Origin: Cephalopachus bancanus | Taxonomy: Eukaryota > Chordata > Mammalia > Primates > Tarsiidae | DNA: 64,000 bases | Direction of reading: 5' to 3' | Assembly (NCBI GenBank): GCA_027257055.1 | Contig: JAPVLO010000097.1 | Span: 3,224,001 to 3,288,000, forward strand | Part shown: in pieces, positions 10,863-23,394 of the stretch | Layout: each line of letters opens with the position of its first letter | Position numbering within the stretch: the first letter of the stretch is position 1 | Notes under the pieces: generated by a model | The model's input: the letters and a program-made list of their open reading frames with translations, nothing else | The model's database searches: none | What the model was told of the DNA's origin: nothing | Made by a program: the position numbers and the translations under genes

Positions 10863-13239
10863 AGCTTACCAGTTATCAACTGAAATTCACTCATTAAAAA
10901 TATTAACATGTATATTTATATACACATATTTATACATACACATTCCACCAATATCCAATGTCTTTATTTTTTATAACTTAAACATTTAATTTTGGCTTAG
11001 TAATTATATTTATCTGAAAAAGAATATTTGCACATTTTATATTATTTCCATTTGTACAGGATTGGCAAACACATTTACAATTACATATTTTATATTATTT
11101 CCATGGCCCATGCTTATGGCAAAGGTTGCTATTCAGGGATGGTTCTTGTTTCTGGCAAGCTCATGAGAAATTTCTAGGTATGTTTCAACATAGCACTCCT
11201 GGGAATCCTGTCAATAAGTAATAGTTTGTACATGGACTGAAATTATTTTTCCAAGTTACTTATTCTTCTCGGTGGCAACACCTTGGGAAGGTGCATATAA
11301 AGCTTATTAGCAACTCATATATTATTTTCAGAATTTGCGCTTGTCAAGGTAGTTCTTTACAAAGTAGTTCCTGCCAAGTCATCGGCAGCAGCTTCAGATT
11401 TTAGATCTTAACTGCTACTAATAATGACTCTCCTAGGCCCTTCTGTCTGTGAACATCTCCCAACTCTCAGCATTTATTTTTAAGCACTACTTTGAGAAGA
11501 AAAGAATATCTTACTACTCATTCTAGAAAGTGAATCTTTGTATTATAATTTCATGGTATTTGATGTATTAAATTTACTTTGTGATGTTTGCAAGTAACTA
11601 GTTGCCAATTTTAAACTTAAACATGTATATGATTTACTTTCTAAAAATAGAGTGGATCTCATTTCACTGTCAAGCACATTTAAATTTGCTCCACTGAGTG
11701 TGTAAGTAATGGTTGAAATTAAAGTAGCGAATTCACAGAATTGTATGCAACCCTGTCTATGCCAAGGCTAGTCACATGTCATCCACCACTGCTTGTAAAA
11801 CAAAATTCCAGGGTTACTATCTTCAGGCAAACCATGGTTTCGAAACAATTTTAGTGAATCTGTACCTTTTTGTTTGCTTGGTTTTGTACTTAGAAAAAAT
11901 TTTGTTAGTTTTAAGATTTTTGTTTATTTATTTTAGTAGTTGATGCAGAATAACTCTAGTCATTTTAAAAGTGAAGCACTTTAACCCTGTTTTTTTTTTT
12001 CTTTTCTTTTGGTAAAGAAAGAAAATAACAAATTATAATTTTAACTACTGTTATTAAGCAATAATTATTGTTTTAAGTAAGTTATGAAACTTGTATGCAC
12101 CTTTCTCAAAATGAACTTTTATACTAAGGCAATACATGAAATATGAAATACTTGCAAATATGCATTAGAAATTGTGCCCGGCTGCTGTCTAATGTTGCTT
12201 AAATCAGGTCATGGATTTTTGATTGACATCATTATTACCAATCACATTGGCTCCAGATAACTTATAAAGAGTTATGGGACTTTTTTTTTTTTTTTTAAGT
12301 AATATAGCCAGTTATGGGAAACCCATTTGGGTCCTCTTATCCTAAATATGAAATGTCTTAATTGTGTTCAGACATATTAAAAAGACATTGACCTACAAAC
12401 ATAAAGCTAAAGCTGTGTGCTTAAGTTCAAATACTGTGTAATGTTAGCTTGAGTAAAAAATAAAGAAGGAACAGAATAATTATTGCTTTATCTGGAGGTG
12501 TCAGTATCTGGGAAAGTGTCTTTTTTGCTATTTTTAAAAAGTGGATATTATGTATTATTGTGAGTGTGGGAACTGCTTAATATATAAATATTTTCAAAGC
12601 TTTCTTGCATGTCTTAAGGGGGCAAGCTGTGTGTTATGAGGCAGTGGCCTCTTCCTGTACTCGAAGGCCTGGCACAATGTGTCGTCTTCCAAAAGATCTT
12701 CACTCCTCACTACTCACCTTTCCTGAGAGCTATGGTGATGATATCATCAACCCTTTTGAGTGGTAGTCAAAATAAAATATAAACACACATTTCTATTCAG
12801 ATACCTAGTTCGTTTGTGTTATATAGAGACATTTGTGTTGGTAATGGGTTATTGACGATACAATAAGTTGTATAAATTTAATTTTTAAACATTTGTATCA
12901 TTAAATATTTTTCCTGTGTTTAAATATATACTCCACTGTCCTTGAAAAGTTTGAAGAGCAAATATTTTCTAGACACAAAAAATGTGTTCTTGTTTGAAGA
13001 AAATACATTAGTTTTTAATATTTCTCAATTAACAATTTCAAAAAACAATGAGTATATATGTTTATTTGGCAAATGTTACAGAATAAAGTATTTTTTATGC
13101 ACACTGTGGTTTCAGCACTAGTTCAAGATGAAATATAACGTACATTAAAGACAATTTACTGAACACTGAATGTAGGCTTTATTTATTTAATTGACATCTG
13201 GTTTTCTGGGGAAAAAAATCTGTTATCAAATATAGTCTG
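10863..13239. other. Noncoding DNA, no gene
   Basis: AT-rich. A local duplication of 'ttttatattatttccat' occurs around 11035-11105. Poly-T runs lie at about 11991 and 12280. Segments at 12170-12280 and 12600-12770 are less AT-rich and low in repeats, so they may be old unique sequence. No gene supported. Confidence 0.5.
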
Positions 13240-13475
13240 TCTTCTTTCTTGTAGTTTCTTCACATAATTATCTGCCAATTTAAAAACTGCATAGCATGGA
13301 ATTAATTATGAAAATGTTAACAGCTAATTATAGGGAGATAAAAAACAAGATTATTTTCTAGTAAGATTATTTTATAAGTAAGATGGAGATTCCTAATTGC
13401 TGGACAGCTGTCACTATTAGGATTTATTCAAACAGCTCAGCAGCCCAAACCATAAAGCAAAACAACAGCTGCAAA
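13240..13475. promoter_or_regulatory. Candidate conserved noncoding element / enhancer
   Basis: Dense in homeodomain-type cores (ATTAATTATG, GCTAATTATAG, CCTAATTGC) and has two CAGCTG E-boxes (GACAGCTGTCA near 13405 and ACAGCTGC near 13465). No known repeat is recognised. Motif clustering of this kind is common in developmental enhancers, but it also arises by chance in AT-rich DNA. Inference only. Confidence 0.25.
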
Positions 13476-13480
13476 GCAAC

Positions 13481-13491
13481 ACACACACACA

Positions 13492-13543
<52 letters not shown>
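13481..13543. repeat. (CA)n microsatellite with GTGCGCGCGCG core
   Basis: CA run, then a perfectly alternating CGTGCGCGCGCG block, then about 20 more CA units. Alternating purine-pyrimidine throughout. Confidence 0.97.
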
Positions 13544-13682
13544 ACACTCAAACATATTTGTAATAGATTATTTCAAATTAGTCAAGAGTCCAGTTTCTCA
13601 AACCAGATACACATTAGAATCAGTGAAAGGTTTGAGAATAAATCGGTGAGTGAAGTCCACTCTACACTAACTGAATCAGATT

Positions 13683-13993
13683 TTTTTTTAATTTTTTATT
13701 TATTTATTTATTTATTTTTTTGAGTTGGAGTCTCACTCTGTCGCCCAGACTGGAGTGCAGTGGCCGCTTCCGGCCACCGCAACCTCGACCTGCTGGGCTC
13801 CGGTGATCCTTCTTCCTCAGCCTTCCAAGTAGCTGGAATTACAGGCATGCGCTACCACGCCCGGCTGATTTTTTGATTTATTGTAGAGATGAGGTCTCGC
13901 TGTCCAGGTGGGTCTCGAACCTGCCGGCTCAGGCAATTCACTCAGCTCAGCCTCCCAAAGGCGCGGGATTACAGGCTGAGCCACCGAGCCCAG
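13683..13993 (-). mobile_element. Alu SINE, lineage-specific subfamily
   Basis: Antisense dimer with an ATTT-rich tail. Perfect 12-bp TSD CTGAATCAGATT at 13671-13682 and 13994-14005. Confidence 0.95.
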
Positions 13994-14409
13994 CTGAATC
14001 AGATTATTTGAAGGCGGTTCCAGGAGTTAGTCATTACTCAAGGCTCTCCAGGTGATTCTAATATGATGTTAGACTAGAGAGAAAACTCTATGTCCTCTTT
14101 CACAAAGCAGGTTCCACTGACCATCGATATTAGTGTTATCTGTATATTTACTATTTTTATTATATATGTGTGTAAAAATAAAACATGAATCATTACTGTT
14201 CTCAACCTATGCTTTTTAAAAATTTTTATTTTTATTTTAAAGACGTGGGTACAATTCAGGATTAGGTACATAAGTAGTCATCAAACAGGTAAAGTTTTGG
14301 TACACTTATTGATGTTATGCCCTCCTACCCCCCTGCATAAGTGCCCTATTCCTGCCAATCCCTTTCTTATAGTATTATGATAAATGTTCAGGGTCCACTT
14401 ATGAGTAAG

Positions 14410-15856
14410 TATATGTGATACTCAGATCTTTGTTTCTGTGATAAATCACAAAGTATTATAGACTCTAATTCCATCTAGGTTGGTGCAAAGTTCATAATTT
14501 TGTTTTCCTTTATGACTGCATAATATTCCACCATGTATATGTACCACATTTTCTTTATTCAGTCCACTTTCAATGGCCAGCACAGTTATTTCCATGTTTT
14601 TGCTATTGTGAATAATGCTGCAACAAACGTGTGTGCAGATATCTTTTTCATGGAGTGATTTAAGTTCCTCCAAGTATATTCCCAGAAGGGGGATCGCTGG
14701 GTAGTATTGAAGGTCAATTTTCAGATCTTTTAGAAATCGCCACACTGTTTTCCACAGAGATTGTATTGGCTTACACTCCCACCACCGACGTAGAAGCATT
14801 CCCTTTTACCCACATCCTCTCCAGTATCTGTTGTTTTATGATTTACTGATGATGGCCATCCTGATTGGATTTACGTGGTATCTTGGTGTGGTTTTAATTT
14901 GCATTTCCTTGATGACTAGTGAGACTGAGTATTTTTTAATGTATTCGTTGGAGGTTTGTATTCTTTTGAGAAGTGTCTATTCCTATCCTTTGTAGATCCT
15001 AGATGTTAGAAGCCTTTGTCAGATTTACAGTTGGCAAATATTTTTTCCCATTCTGTGGGCTATCTCCCCACTCTCTTGATGGTTTCTTTTGCTTTCCAGA
15101 AACTTTTTGGTTTGATGAAGCCCCATTTGTCTGTCTTATCTTTTATGGCATTTGATTTTGGAGAGTTGATCAGGGATTGGTTGCATATTCCAATTTCCAT
15201 AAGGGTGTTTCCTACATTTTCTTCTAGGATTCTTATAATTTGAGGCTTTACATTTAGGTCTTTGATTCATTTAGAGTTGATTTTTGTGTATGGTGATAGA
15301 TAGGGGTCTTGTTTTAATCTTCTGCATGTGGTTAGCCAGTTTTCCCAGCATCATTTACTGAATAGGTTCTCCTCTCCCCAGTGGTTGTTATTGGAGGCTT
15401 TGTCCGAAGATGAGTTTGTTGAGAAATTGAGGTTTTGCACCCAGAATCTCTATCCTGTTCCATTGGTTATATGCCTTTCCCTGTACCAATACCAGCCTGT
15501 TTTGATTATTGTAGCTTTATAGTAGAGTTTGAAGTCTGGAAGTGTGATACCTCATGTTTTGTTTCTTTTGCTAAGGATTGCTTTGGTTACTGATGGCCTT
15601 TTATGTTTTCATATGAATTTTTGTCTTGTCATTTCCAGATTTGAAAAGAATGATGTCAATAATTTAATAGGTATTGTGTTGAATCTGTAGATTGCCTTTG
15701 GTAGGATGGACATCTTAACAATGTGAATTCTTCCAATCCATGAGCATGGAATATTTTTCCATTTGTTTGTGTCCTCTTTGATTTATGTGAGCAGTGTTTT
15801 ATAGTTTTCATCATAAAGGCCTTTCACGCCTCTGGTTAGGAAGATGCCAAGGTCAT

Positions 15857-15924
<68 letters not shown>

Positions 15925-16368
15925 TTTGTGGCTATTGTGAATGGGATTGTGCTTTTTATTTGGTTTTCTATCTCTTTATTGTTGGTGTGTTACTGTCTTT
16001 TGTACGTTTATTTTATACTCTGGGACATTGCCTAAGTCCTTTTATCAGTGCAAGGAGGTTTCTGACAGATTCTTTTAGGTTTTCAAGGTATAGGATCATG
16101 GTGTCAGCAAAGAGAAATAACTTCCTCTTTTTCTATTTGGATACCTTTCATTTCCTTCTTTTGTCTGATTGCTCTAAAGGACTTCCCACACTGTGTAGAA
16201 CAGGAAGAGTGAGTGGGCAGCCTAGTTCCAGTTTTCAGGATAAATGCTTCCAATTTCTGTCTGTGTAGCAGTATGTTGACTGTGGGTTTGTTGTATATAG
16301 CACTTACTGTTTTGAGGTATGTTCCATCTATGTCTAGGTTTTCATGAGTTTTTATCAAGAAGGTTCTT
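14410..16368 (-). pseudogene. L1 ORF2 C-terminal half (dead)
   Basis: Minus-strand text near 14446-14799 reads [20 protein letters not shown] and then LGIYLEELKSLHEKDICTHV, the conserved ORF2 C-terminal region next to the cysteine-rich domain. Reverse-transcriptase palm remnants lie near 16100. Stops, frameshifts and the internal (TTTC)n tract break the frame. The endonuclease domain is absent because of 5' truncation, so it cannot act. Confidence 0.88.
15856..15926. repeat. (TTTC)n microsatellite
   Basis: About 17 TTTC units inside the ORF2 text of the minus-strand L1. Confidence 0.97.
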
Positions 16369-16394
16369 CCTATGCTTTAAGAAATTGGGCTTGG

Positions 16395-16687
16395 CCTGGC
16401 TCAGTGACTCAGCCTGTAATCCCACGCTTTGGGAGGCCAAGGTGAGTGGATTGCCCGAGCCCACGGGTTTGAAACCCACCTGGGCAACTTGGCAAGACCT
16501 CTTCCTTACAATAAATCAAAAAATTAGTTGGGCATGGTAGTGCACGCCTATAGTTCCAGCTCCTTGGAAGGCTGAGGCGGAAGGATCACCAGAGCCCAGT
16601 AAGTCGAGGCTGCAGTGGCCGGGAGCAGCCACTGCACTCCTGTCTAGGCAATAGAGTTAGACTCCAGCTCAAAAAAAAAAAAAAAAA
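16395..16687 (+). mobile_element. Alu SINE, lineage-specific subfamily
   Basis: Full dimer with a pure A-tail. Perfect 16-bp TSD AAGAAATTGGGCTTGG at 16379-16394 and 16688-16703. The insertion point is immediately beyond the TSD of the neighbouring L1. Confidence 0.95.
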
Positions 16688-16882
16688 AAGAAATTGGGCT
16701 TGGCATCATCCTCTTTATTCCTCACACATACTGTCTAAATTTTCTGTTCATTTTTTAATTTTAGTATCCAATAAATAACTTCTGTTTTGCAAGAAAAATA
16801 CACTTTTTGTTCTCTATGGTGAAGGTGTCTAAAGAAATTACTTATTTACAAAAGTTATTTGGGATATTTAATAAAATAAAAT

Positions 16883-18286
16883 AGACTTCCGGCAAGATGC
16901 TGATGGGGCAGCTTGGTCTATGAGACCCTCTGCAAAGGAGAACGCAGAAGGACTCTGGCTCTCTCCCCAGGGGATGCGAATCCCATTATCAGCAGCCTGC
17001 TCTTCACACGGAGCTCGACCATTGACACCACTGAAGCATCATGGCAGTCTGGGCAGCCACTGCAGCCGCAGACGCTGCAGCCACTGCTGCCACCGCTGCC
17101 ACCACCACCCCCGTGGCAGCCATTGCACATTGTGCCACTCATGCCTGAGGCAATCGACGACTTCAGACTTTGAAGCCCCTGCAAGCAAGATCTGCTGAGA
17201 TCGCTGCCACCTCTACTGCCACCGTGACGTCCTGCCAGGCTGTGGGTCTCCTCCCGTGTACCTTGAGGCAGGCTCCTATCTCCGGCTTCTGTCCAGCTTC
17301 ATCCCCTCAGGGGTGAGCAGCTGAGATAAAGACCATCTAGAGTGTTGAGGTAGCACCACCTGCTGGCAATTCAAGGTAACAACACTGAAATGGGAAAAAC
17401 AAGCTTGATAAACAGATACAGGCCAGATTTGACTGGTGAACTGGGCAGTGGTGAACTGAGTGGTGATCTGAATGGCCCTTCACAGCAGGCTAGGGGCAAC
17501 TGACCCTAACTGTGAACAAATTTACCAGCCTGAGAAGACAGCTAGAAATCAGAGCTGAAAGGACATTGGTTGGACTTAAACAAAAAGTCTCAGAGTGTGC
17601 TTGATTGGTTCTGTTAGTTTACTGACTTGCTTCTATTCCTACTGTTTTGTTCCTTTTTTTCTTTTCTTCTCTTTTCTCCTCTCTGTAAACCATATCGTTG
17701 TATAGAGGAAAAGCACACCAATAAGGAGGTTGGTTAGCTTGTATGTTAGCATCATTGTATGTTTTCGGTTTTTTTTGTATGGGAATTGGTTAGTCTGTAG
17801 CTGTGGTCTATTGTTTTTATCTGTTTCAGTTTAGGTCTCTGTCTCCATTTGTTGGTACACTCGTCTGTTTCCCCCTTCCTCTCTCTCTCCACCTGCCTTT
17901 TCCCCCCACTGTCTGTTCCATTCTCTTCCCTCTGTTAACCTCATTTTATTTCAGGGAGTAAATCTATAATCCCACTGCACAGAAAGATTCCAAGGCAGTG
18001 GGAAATGGGTTTCAGATTATCCATACACCTGTCGGCAGATTCCAGGACCTGCACATACATTTTTGAATCAAGACTTCCCCCTTAAGTAAATCTCAAAACT
18101 GCAAAAAGGACCACCCCAACCTACAGTGCAACTCCAGAATTGAACAAAGTAAGAGGACATACATAAAGAAGAATAGGAGACTGAATAAACAGAAGTAAAA
18201 GCAGTACCTCTACCCCAGAATAACAGAATTAAAAAAGATGGTGACATGGAGGGAAGGAAAAAGTAGGGGGAGAAAAAGCCGCACAA
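16883..18286 (+). promoter_or_regulatory. L1 5'UTR / internal promoter region
   Basis: About 1.4 kb upstream of ORF1. It starts with the CTTCCGGCAAGATG motif typical of many mammalian L1 5' ends (the YY1-type core AAGATG is known in human L1). A GC-rich GCAGCC/GCCACC stretch lies at 17040-17230, then polypyrimidine-rich text at about 17640-17940. By analogy it would hold the pol II promoter; activity cannot be read from sequence. Confidence 0.7.
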
Positions 18287-19050
18287 ATGAAGAAAAACCA
18301 AAAGAAGAATATAGGTCTCACACAGACCCCTGGGAGACACTAGGAAAACAGACGTCGGAACACAAACAATGAAGGGCCCCAAGAATGACTGATACATGTA
18401 ACAAATCCAGATATCAAGACATTAATAGAGAGAATTAAAAAATTGAGGAGAGGCAAGAGGAAAATAGGAAGGAGTTCATGTCAGAAATAACAGCAGTAAA
18501 GAATACTGTGATGGAAATAAATAAACTAATAAGCATGGAAATCAGAATTAGGCAAGCAGAAGAAAGAATCTCAGAGCTTGAAGACCAAAACACAGAACTA
18601 ACCTAAACTGTCAAAAACATAGAAAAGAAGCTCAAAAAGACAGAACAAAAGCTTCAAGAGGTGAATGATTACTTTAAGAGACCAAACCTAAGAGTAATTG
18701 ACCTTCCTGAGGCACAGAGAGAAACAGAGGTCACACTGTAGCAAACGTTTCATGAAATCATTCAAGAAAACGTCCCTCATCTCATCAGTGATGTGATAAT
18801 GCAAACACAAGAGATTCAGAGAACCCCTGCAAGACAACAAATGAGAAGACCAACTCCCAGATGCATAATAATTCACCTAAACAAAGTAGGTATAAAAGAA
18901 AATACCCTAAAGGCAGCAAGAGAAGAAGGTCAGACTACCTACCAGGGAAGACCAATTAGAATAGCAGCAGATTTATCTACAGAAACCCTCCAGGCTAGGA
19001 GAGCTTGGAGCCCTATCTTCAAAGTTCTAAAGATAAACAATTTCAACTGA
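18287..19050 (+). pseudogene. L1 ORF1 (RNA-binding chaperone), broken
   Basis: ORF1 encodes the trimeric RNA chaperone of the L1 particle. The likely start reads MKKNQKKNIG. A charged, coiled-coil-like region follows (KLISMEIRIRQAEERISELE, about 18520-18590), then the RRM-type portion with QEIQRTPARQQMRRPTPRCI and the C-terminal portion LQARRAWSPIFKVLK ending at 19050. Several in-frame stops (for example near 18604 and 18739) and at least one frameshift (764 nt from start to stop) kill it. The start choice is by analogy. Confidence 0.82.
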
Positions 19051-19321
19051 GAATAACCTACTCAGCCAAGCTAAGTTTCATCAGTGAGGAGAATTGAAAT
19101 CTTTCCCCGATATCTATTCCCTAAGAACCTATGCTGCCACCAGACCACCTCTACAAGAAACGCTTAAGAAAGTATTGAACACAGAAGAAAAGGGAAAAAG
19201 AACAACAACATTCTTCACAAAAGTATAGACAAAAGATTAAAAACACACATGAACCAACTCTAAGACCAAAAGAAAGACAATACACAAACAGGAAGAATAA
19301 CAACAACTCTGTAAGAACATT

Positions 19322-21612
19322 ATGATAGGGATCACCTCTCACATTTCAATAATTAGCTTGAATGTGAATGAACTAAATGCACCACTGAAAAGACATAGAA
19401 TGGCAAAATGGATAAAATATCACCAGGCAACAATTTATTGCCTTCAAGAGATCCACCTCACTAGAAAGGACACTCACAGACTCAAAATAAGAGGATGGGA
19501 AACAAATTTCCAGGCGAACGAAACACAAAAGAAAGGAGGAGTCATGATCTTAATCTCAGACAAAAGACCCTTTAAGCTATCAAAAATTTAAAAAAATACA
19601 GAAGGCTACTACATAATGATAAAAGGTTCAATTCATCAATAAGAAATATCCATCCTAAACATACATGCACCCAACATAGGAGCACCAACTTTCATAAAGC
19701 AGCTTCTAGATAAACTAAAAAAAGATATTGACTCCAAAATGATCACAGCAGGGGACTTCAATACCCCACTCACAAACCTAGACAGATCATCAGGACAAAA
19801 AAATCAGCAATGAGATCCAAAACAGCAATGTGACTCTTGACCAAATGGACATAATTGGTACCTACAGAACCCTCCATTCAAAGACCACAGAATACACATT
19901 TTACTCATCACCACATGGAATGTACTCTAAGATCAACCACATACTTGGTCATAGGTTAAGCATAAGGAAATTTAAAAGGACTGAAATTTTACCATGCACA
20001 TTCTCAGACCACAGTGGAATAAAAATAAACATTAACACCAACAAGGTCCCCTGAAAACCCACAAAGACGTGGACACTAAATAGCATGATGCTAAACAACT
20101 CCTGGGTCAATGATGAAATTAAAACATAGATTAAAAATACCTGGAAACAAATGAAAATGAAGAAACATCTTACCAAAATCTCTGGGACACCATGAAACCT
20201 GTAGTAAGAGGGGAATTTATATTCCTACAAACACACATAAAGAAAATGGAAGGTTCACAAATTAACAGCCTAACAAGCCACCTAAAAAAGCTGGAAAAGC
20301 AAGCCCACAAAAACCCTAATTTCAGCAGAAGAATCCAGATTACCAAAATAAAAGCCCAGATCCAGGACATAGAAGACAAAAAGATAATACAAAAAAAATC
20401 AATGAAACAAAAAGCTGGTTCTTTGAAAGGATAAACAAGATTGATGGTCCACTAGCTAGACTGACCAAAAAAAGAGAGGGAAAGCCCAAATAAACACAAT
20501 TAGAAACACAAAAGATGAAGTCACATCTGACCCTGAAGAAATACAAAGATCATTAGAGACTACTATGTACACTTGTATGGAAGCAAACTTGAAAACCTTA
20601 AGAAAATGGAGGACTTTCTGTCATCACACAACCTGCCTAGGTTGAAACAAGAAGAAATTGAGACCAATAACAATTAAGGAAATTGACTATGTAATAAGAA
20701 AACTAGCTACAAAAAAAGAAACCCTGAACCAGATGATTTTCCAACAGAATTCTACTAGACATTTAAAGAGGAGCTGATACCAATCCAACTGAAGGTATTC
20801 CAGGCGATTGAGAAAAATGGAACTCTCCTAAAATCATTTTACGAAACTAACACCACATTGATGCCCAAGCCAGGTAAAGATCCAACAAAGAAAGAGAACT
20901 ACAGGCCAATATCTTTGATGAACATAGATGCTAAAATTCTCGACAAGATCCTAGCAAACCGGATTCAACAACACATCTCAAAAATCATCCATCATGACCA
21001 AGTAGGCTTCATCCCTGGGATGCAAGGCTAGTTCAACATTCGTAAAACCATAAATGTAATTAAATACATCAACAGTTGTCAAAACAAAAACCACATGATT
21101 ATATCATTAGATGCAGAAAAAGCTTTTGATAAAATCCGGCTCCCCTTCTTGATAAAAATCCTCGAACATCTAGGTATACAGGGACATACCTCAAAATAGT
21201 AAAAGCCATCTACAAGAAACTCACAGCCAGCATACTCCTAAATGGACAAAAATTGGAACCATTTCCCCTGAAAACTGGAACAAGACAAGGATGCCCACTC
21301 TCACTGCTCCTGTTCAATATAGTATTGGAAGTCCTGGCTAGAGCAATCAGAGAAGAGAAGACAATCAGAGAAGAGAAGGCAATCAGGGGTATCCAAATAG
21401 GAAAAGAGGAAGTCAAGTTATCCCTCTTTGCAGATGATATGATTGTGTACCTTGAAAACCCAAGAGAATCTGTCAAAAACCTCCTTACACTGATATAGGC
21501 CTTTGGCAAAGTCTCAGGACATAAAATAAATCTGCAAAAGACAATCACATTTCTTTACACCAATAATAAACAAACAGAAACCCAAATAAAAAGCACAATT
21601 CCATTCACAATA

Positions 21613-21659
<47 letters not shown>

Positions 21660-23160
21660 ATACCTTGGTATCTTCCTAACTAGAAATGTGAAAGACCTTT
21701 ACAATGAAAACTACAAAACACTGCTCAAAGAAATCAAAGATGACACAAACAAGTGGAAAAATATCCCATGCTCATGGATTGGAAGAATCAACATTGTGAA
21801 GATGTCCATCCTACCTAAGGTAATCTACAGATTTAATGCAATACCATCAAATTACCAGCAACATTCTTCTCAGACCTAGAAAAAACAACACAGGAATTCA
21901 TATGGAAACACAAATGACCAAGAATAGCTAGAACAATCCTCAGCAAAAAAACAAAGCAGGTGGTATCACGAGACTTCAAACCTTACAATAGAGCTACAAT
22001 AATCAAAACAGCCTGATATTGGTACAGGAACAGGCAAATAGACCAATGGAATAGAATTGAGATTCCAGAAGCAAAACCTCAATTTCTCAACCAGCTCATC
22101 TTCGACAAAGCCTCCACCACCTACCACTGGGGAGAGGAGAACCTATTCAGTAAACGGTGCTGGGAAAACTGGCTGACCACATGCAGAAGACTCAAACAAG
22201 ACCCCTATCTATCCCCATACACAAAAATTAACTCTAAATGGATGAGAGACCTAAATGTAAAACTTAAAACTACAAGAACCTTAGAAAATGCAGGACACAC
22301 CCTTATGGAAATTGGAAATGGTATCCAATTCCTGAGCAAAACCGAAAACCCACAGGCCATAAGAGAGAAGATAGACAAGTGGGACCTCATTGAACTGACA
22401 AGCGTCTGCAAAGCCAAAGAGACCATCAAGAGAGCAGGGAGACAGCCTATAGACAGGGAAAAAGTATTTGCCAACTCCAGGTCTGACAAAGACTTAACAT
22501 CTTGGATCTACAAGGAACTCAAACGTGCTGAAAGGAAAAAAACAACCCCATTGTAAAGTGGGCACTATAAAGTGGGCAAAAGATATGAACAGACACTTCT
22601 CAATGGAAGACACATGAAGAAATGTTTAACCTCACTAATCATCGGGCAGATGCAAATCAAAACCACACTGAGATACCGCCTAACTCCAGTCAGAATGGCA
22701 ATTATCAATAACTCAATAAATAACAGTTGCTAGAGAGGGTGTGGTGAAAAGGGAGCACTTCTACACTGTTGGTGAGAGTGCAAACTAGTGCAACCTCTGT
22801 GGAAAATAGTGTGGCAATTCCCAAAAGCTCTAAATATTGACCTCCCATATTACCCTGCAATCCCCCTACTGGGACTATACCCTGAAGAACTCAAATCACT
22901 CTATAAAAAAGATACCTGCACACGTATGTTTATCGCAGCGTTGTTCACAATAGCAAGAACCTGGAAACAACCATGCTGCCCATCAAAAGAGGACTGGATT
23001 AAAATATGTGGTACATATACACAATGGAATACTACGCAGCCATAAAAAAGAATAAAATCATGAATTTTGCAGCAACCCTGGATGGAACTAGAGTCTATAA
23101 TACTGAGTGACCTCTCACAGAAAGAAAGATCTGAGTATCACATGTTCTCACTCATATAGT
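19322..23160 (+). pseudogene. L1 ORF2 (endonuclease / reverse transcriptase), broken
   Basis: The span of about 3.84 kb equals a normal ORF2 (about 1275 codons). The endonuclease domain begins SHISIISLNVNELNAPLKRH; the catalytic-type Glu is kept in CLQEIHLT, AGDFNTPLT is seen near 19750, and SDHSG near 20010. The reverse-transcriptase palm motif FADD is at 21427-21438. The C-terminal block TRMFIAALFTIARTWKQPCC is near 22920-22980. Many stops and frameshifts are present, and a (CA)n tract at 21613-21651 replaces coding text. Domains are complete in order but not translatable. It would supply target-primed reverse transcription if intact. Confidence 0.9.
21613..21651. repeat. (CA)n microsatellite inside L1 ORF2
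   Basis: About 19 CA units between 'ccattcacaatag' and 'aaaatgaaataccttgg', inserted in the ORF2 text of the plus-strand L1. Confidence 0.97.
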
Positions 23161-23394
23161 GGACCTTGAACATCCAATGTAATACTATAAGAAAAGAACT
23201 GACAGTGGTGGGAAACTATGGTGGGGGAGGGGAAGGGAGATGGGATTAATGGTAGTCAATATCTGTCTTAGGACGGGGAGACACGTTTTATCAACAAGGG
23301 TCCCTTAACTGTACCCCACAATATCATAATTTAAAATATTGATTATATAAAAAATAAAAAATAATAAAATAAAATAAAATAATGCCAAAATATC

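Larger units (their letters stand above)
14216..16368 (-). mobile_element. Young L1, 5'-truncated (2.15 kb)
   Basis: Minus-strand 3'UTR (from the T-rich side near 14220) followed by the ORF2 C-terminal half. TSD CCTATGCTTT at 14206-14215 and 16369-16378 bounds it exactly. Sequence beyond the reverse-transcriptase palm is lost at the 5' truncation. A (TTTC)n tract grew inside it. An Alu landed immediately past its right-hand TSD. Confidence 0.93.
16883..23362 (+). mobile_element. Full-length L1 retrotransposon (inactive)
   Basis: About 6.5 kb with a 5'UTR starting AGACTTCCGGCAAGATGCTG, a broken ORF1, a broken ORF2, a 3'UTR with the AACTGTACCCCACAATATCA motif, and an A-rich end. The likely TSD is AATAAAATAAAAT-type text on both sides (about 16869-16882 and 23363 onward), but low complexity makes it uncertain. 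Many stops show it is no longer autonomous. It lies between two minus-strand L1 copies of the same family. Confidence 0.92.

Noticed and set aside
13383..13723. Frames encoding Thr-His repeats
   Set aside because: Translation of a CA microsatellite.
15844..16035. Frame with Phe-Leu-Ser repeats that looks like membrane segments
   Set aside because: Translation of the (TTTC)n tract antisense to L1 ORF2.
16913..17198. Overlapping frames on both strands rich in Pro/Ser/Gly/His
   Set aside because: They arise from the GC-rich repeat part of the L1 5'UTR. All frames look open because stop codons are rare there.
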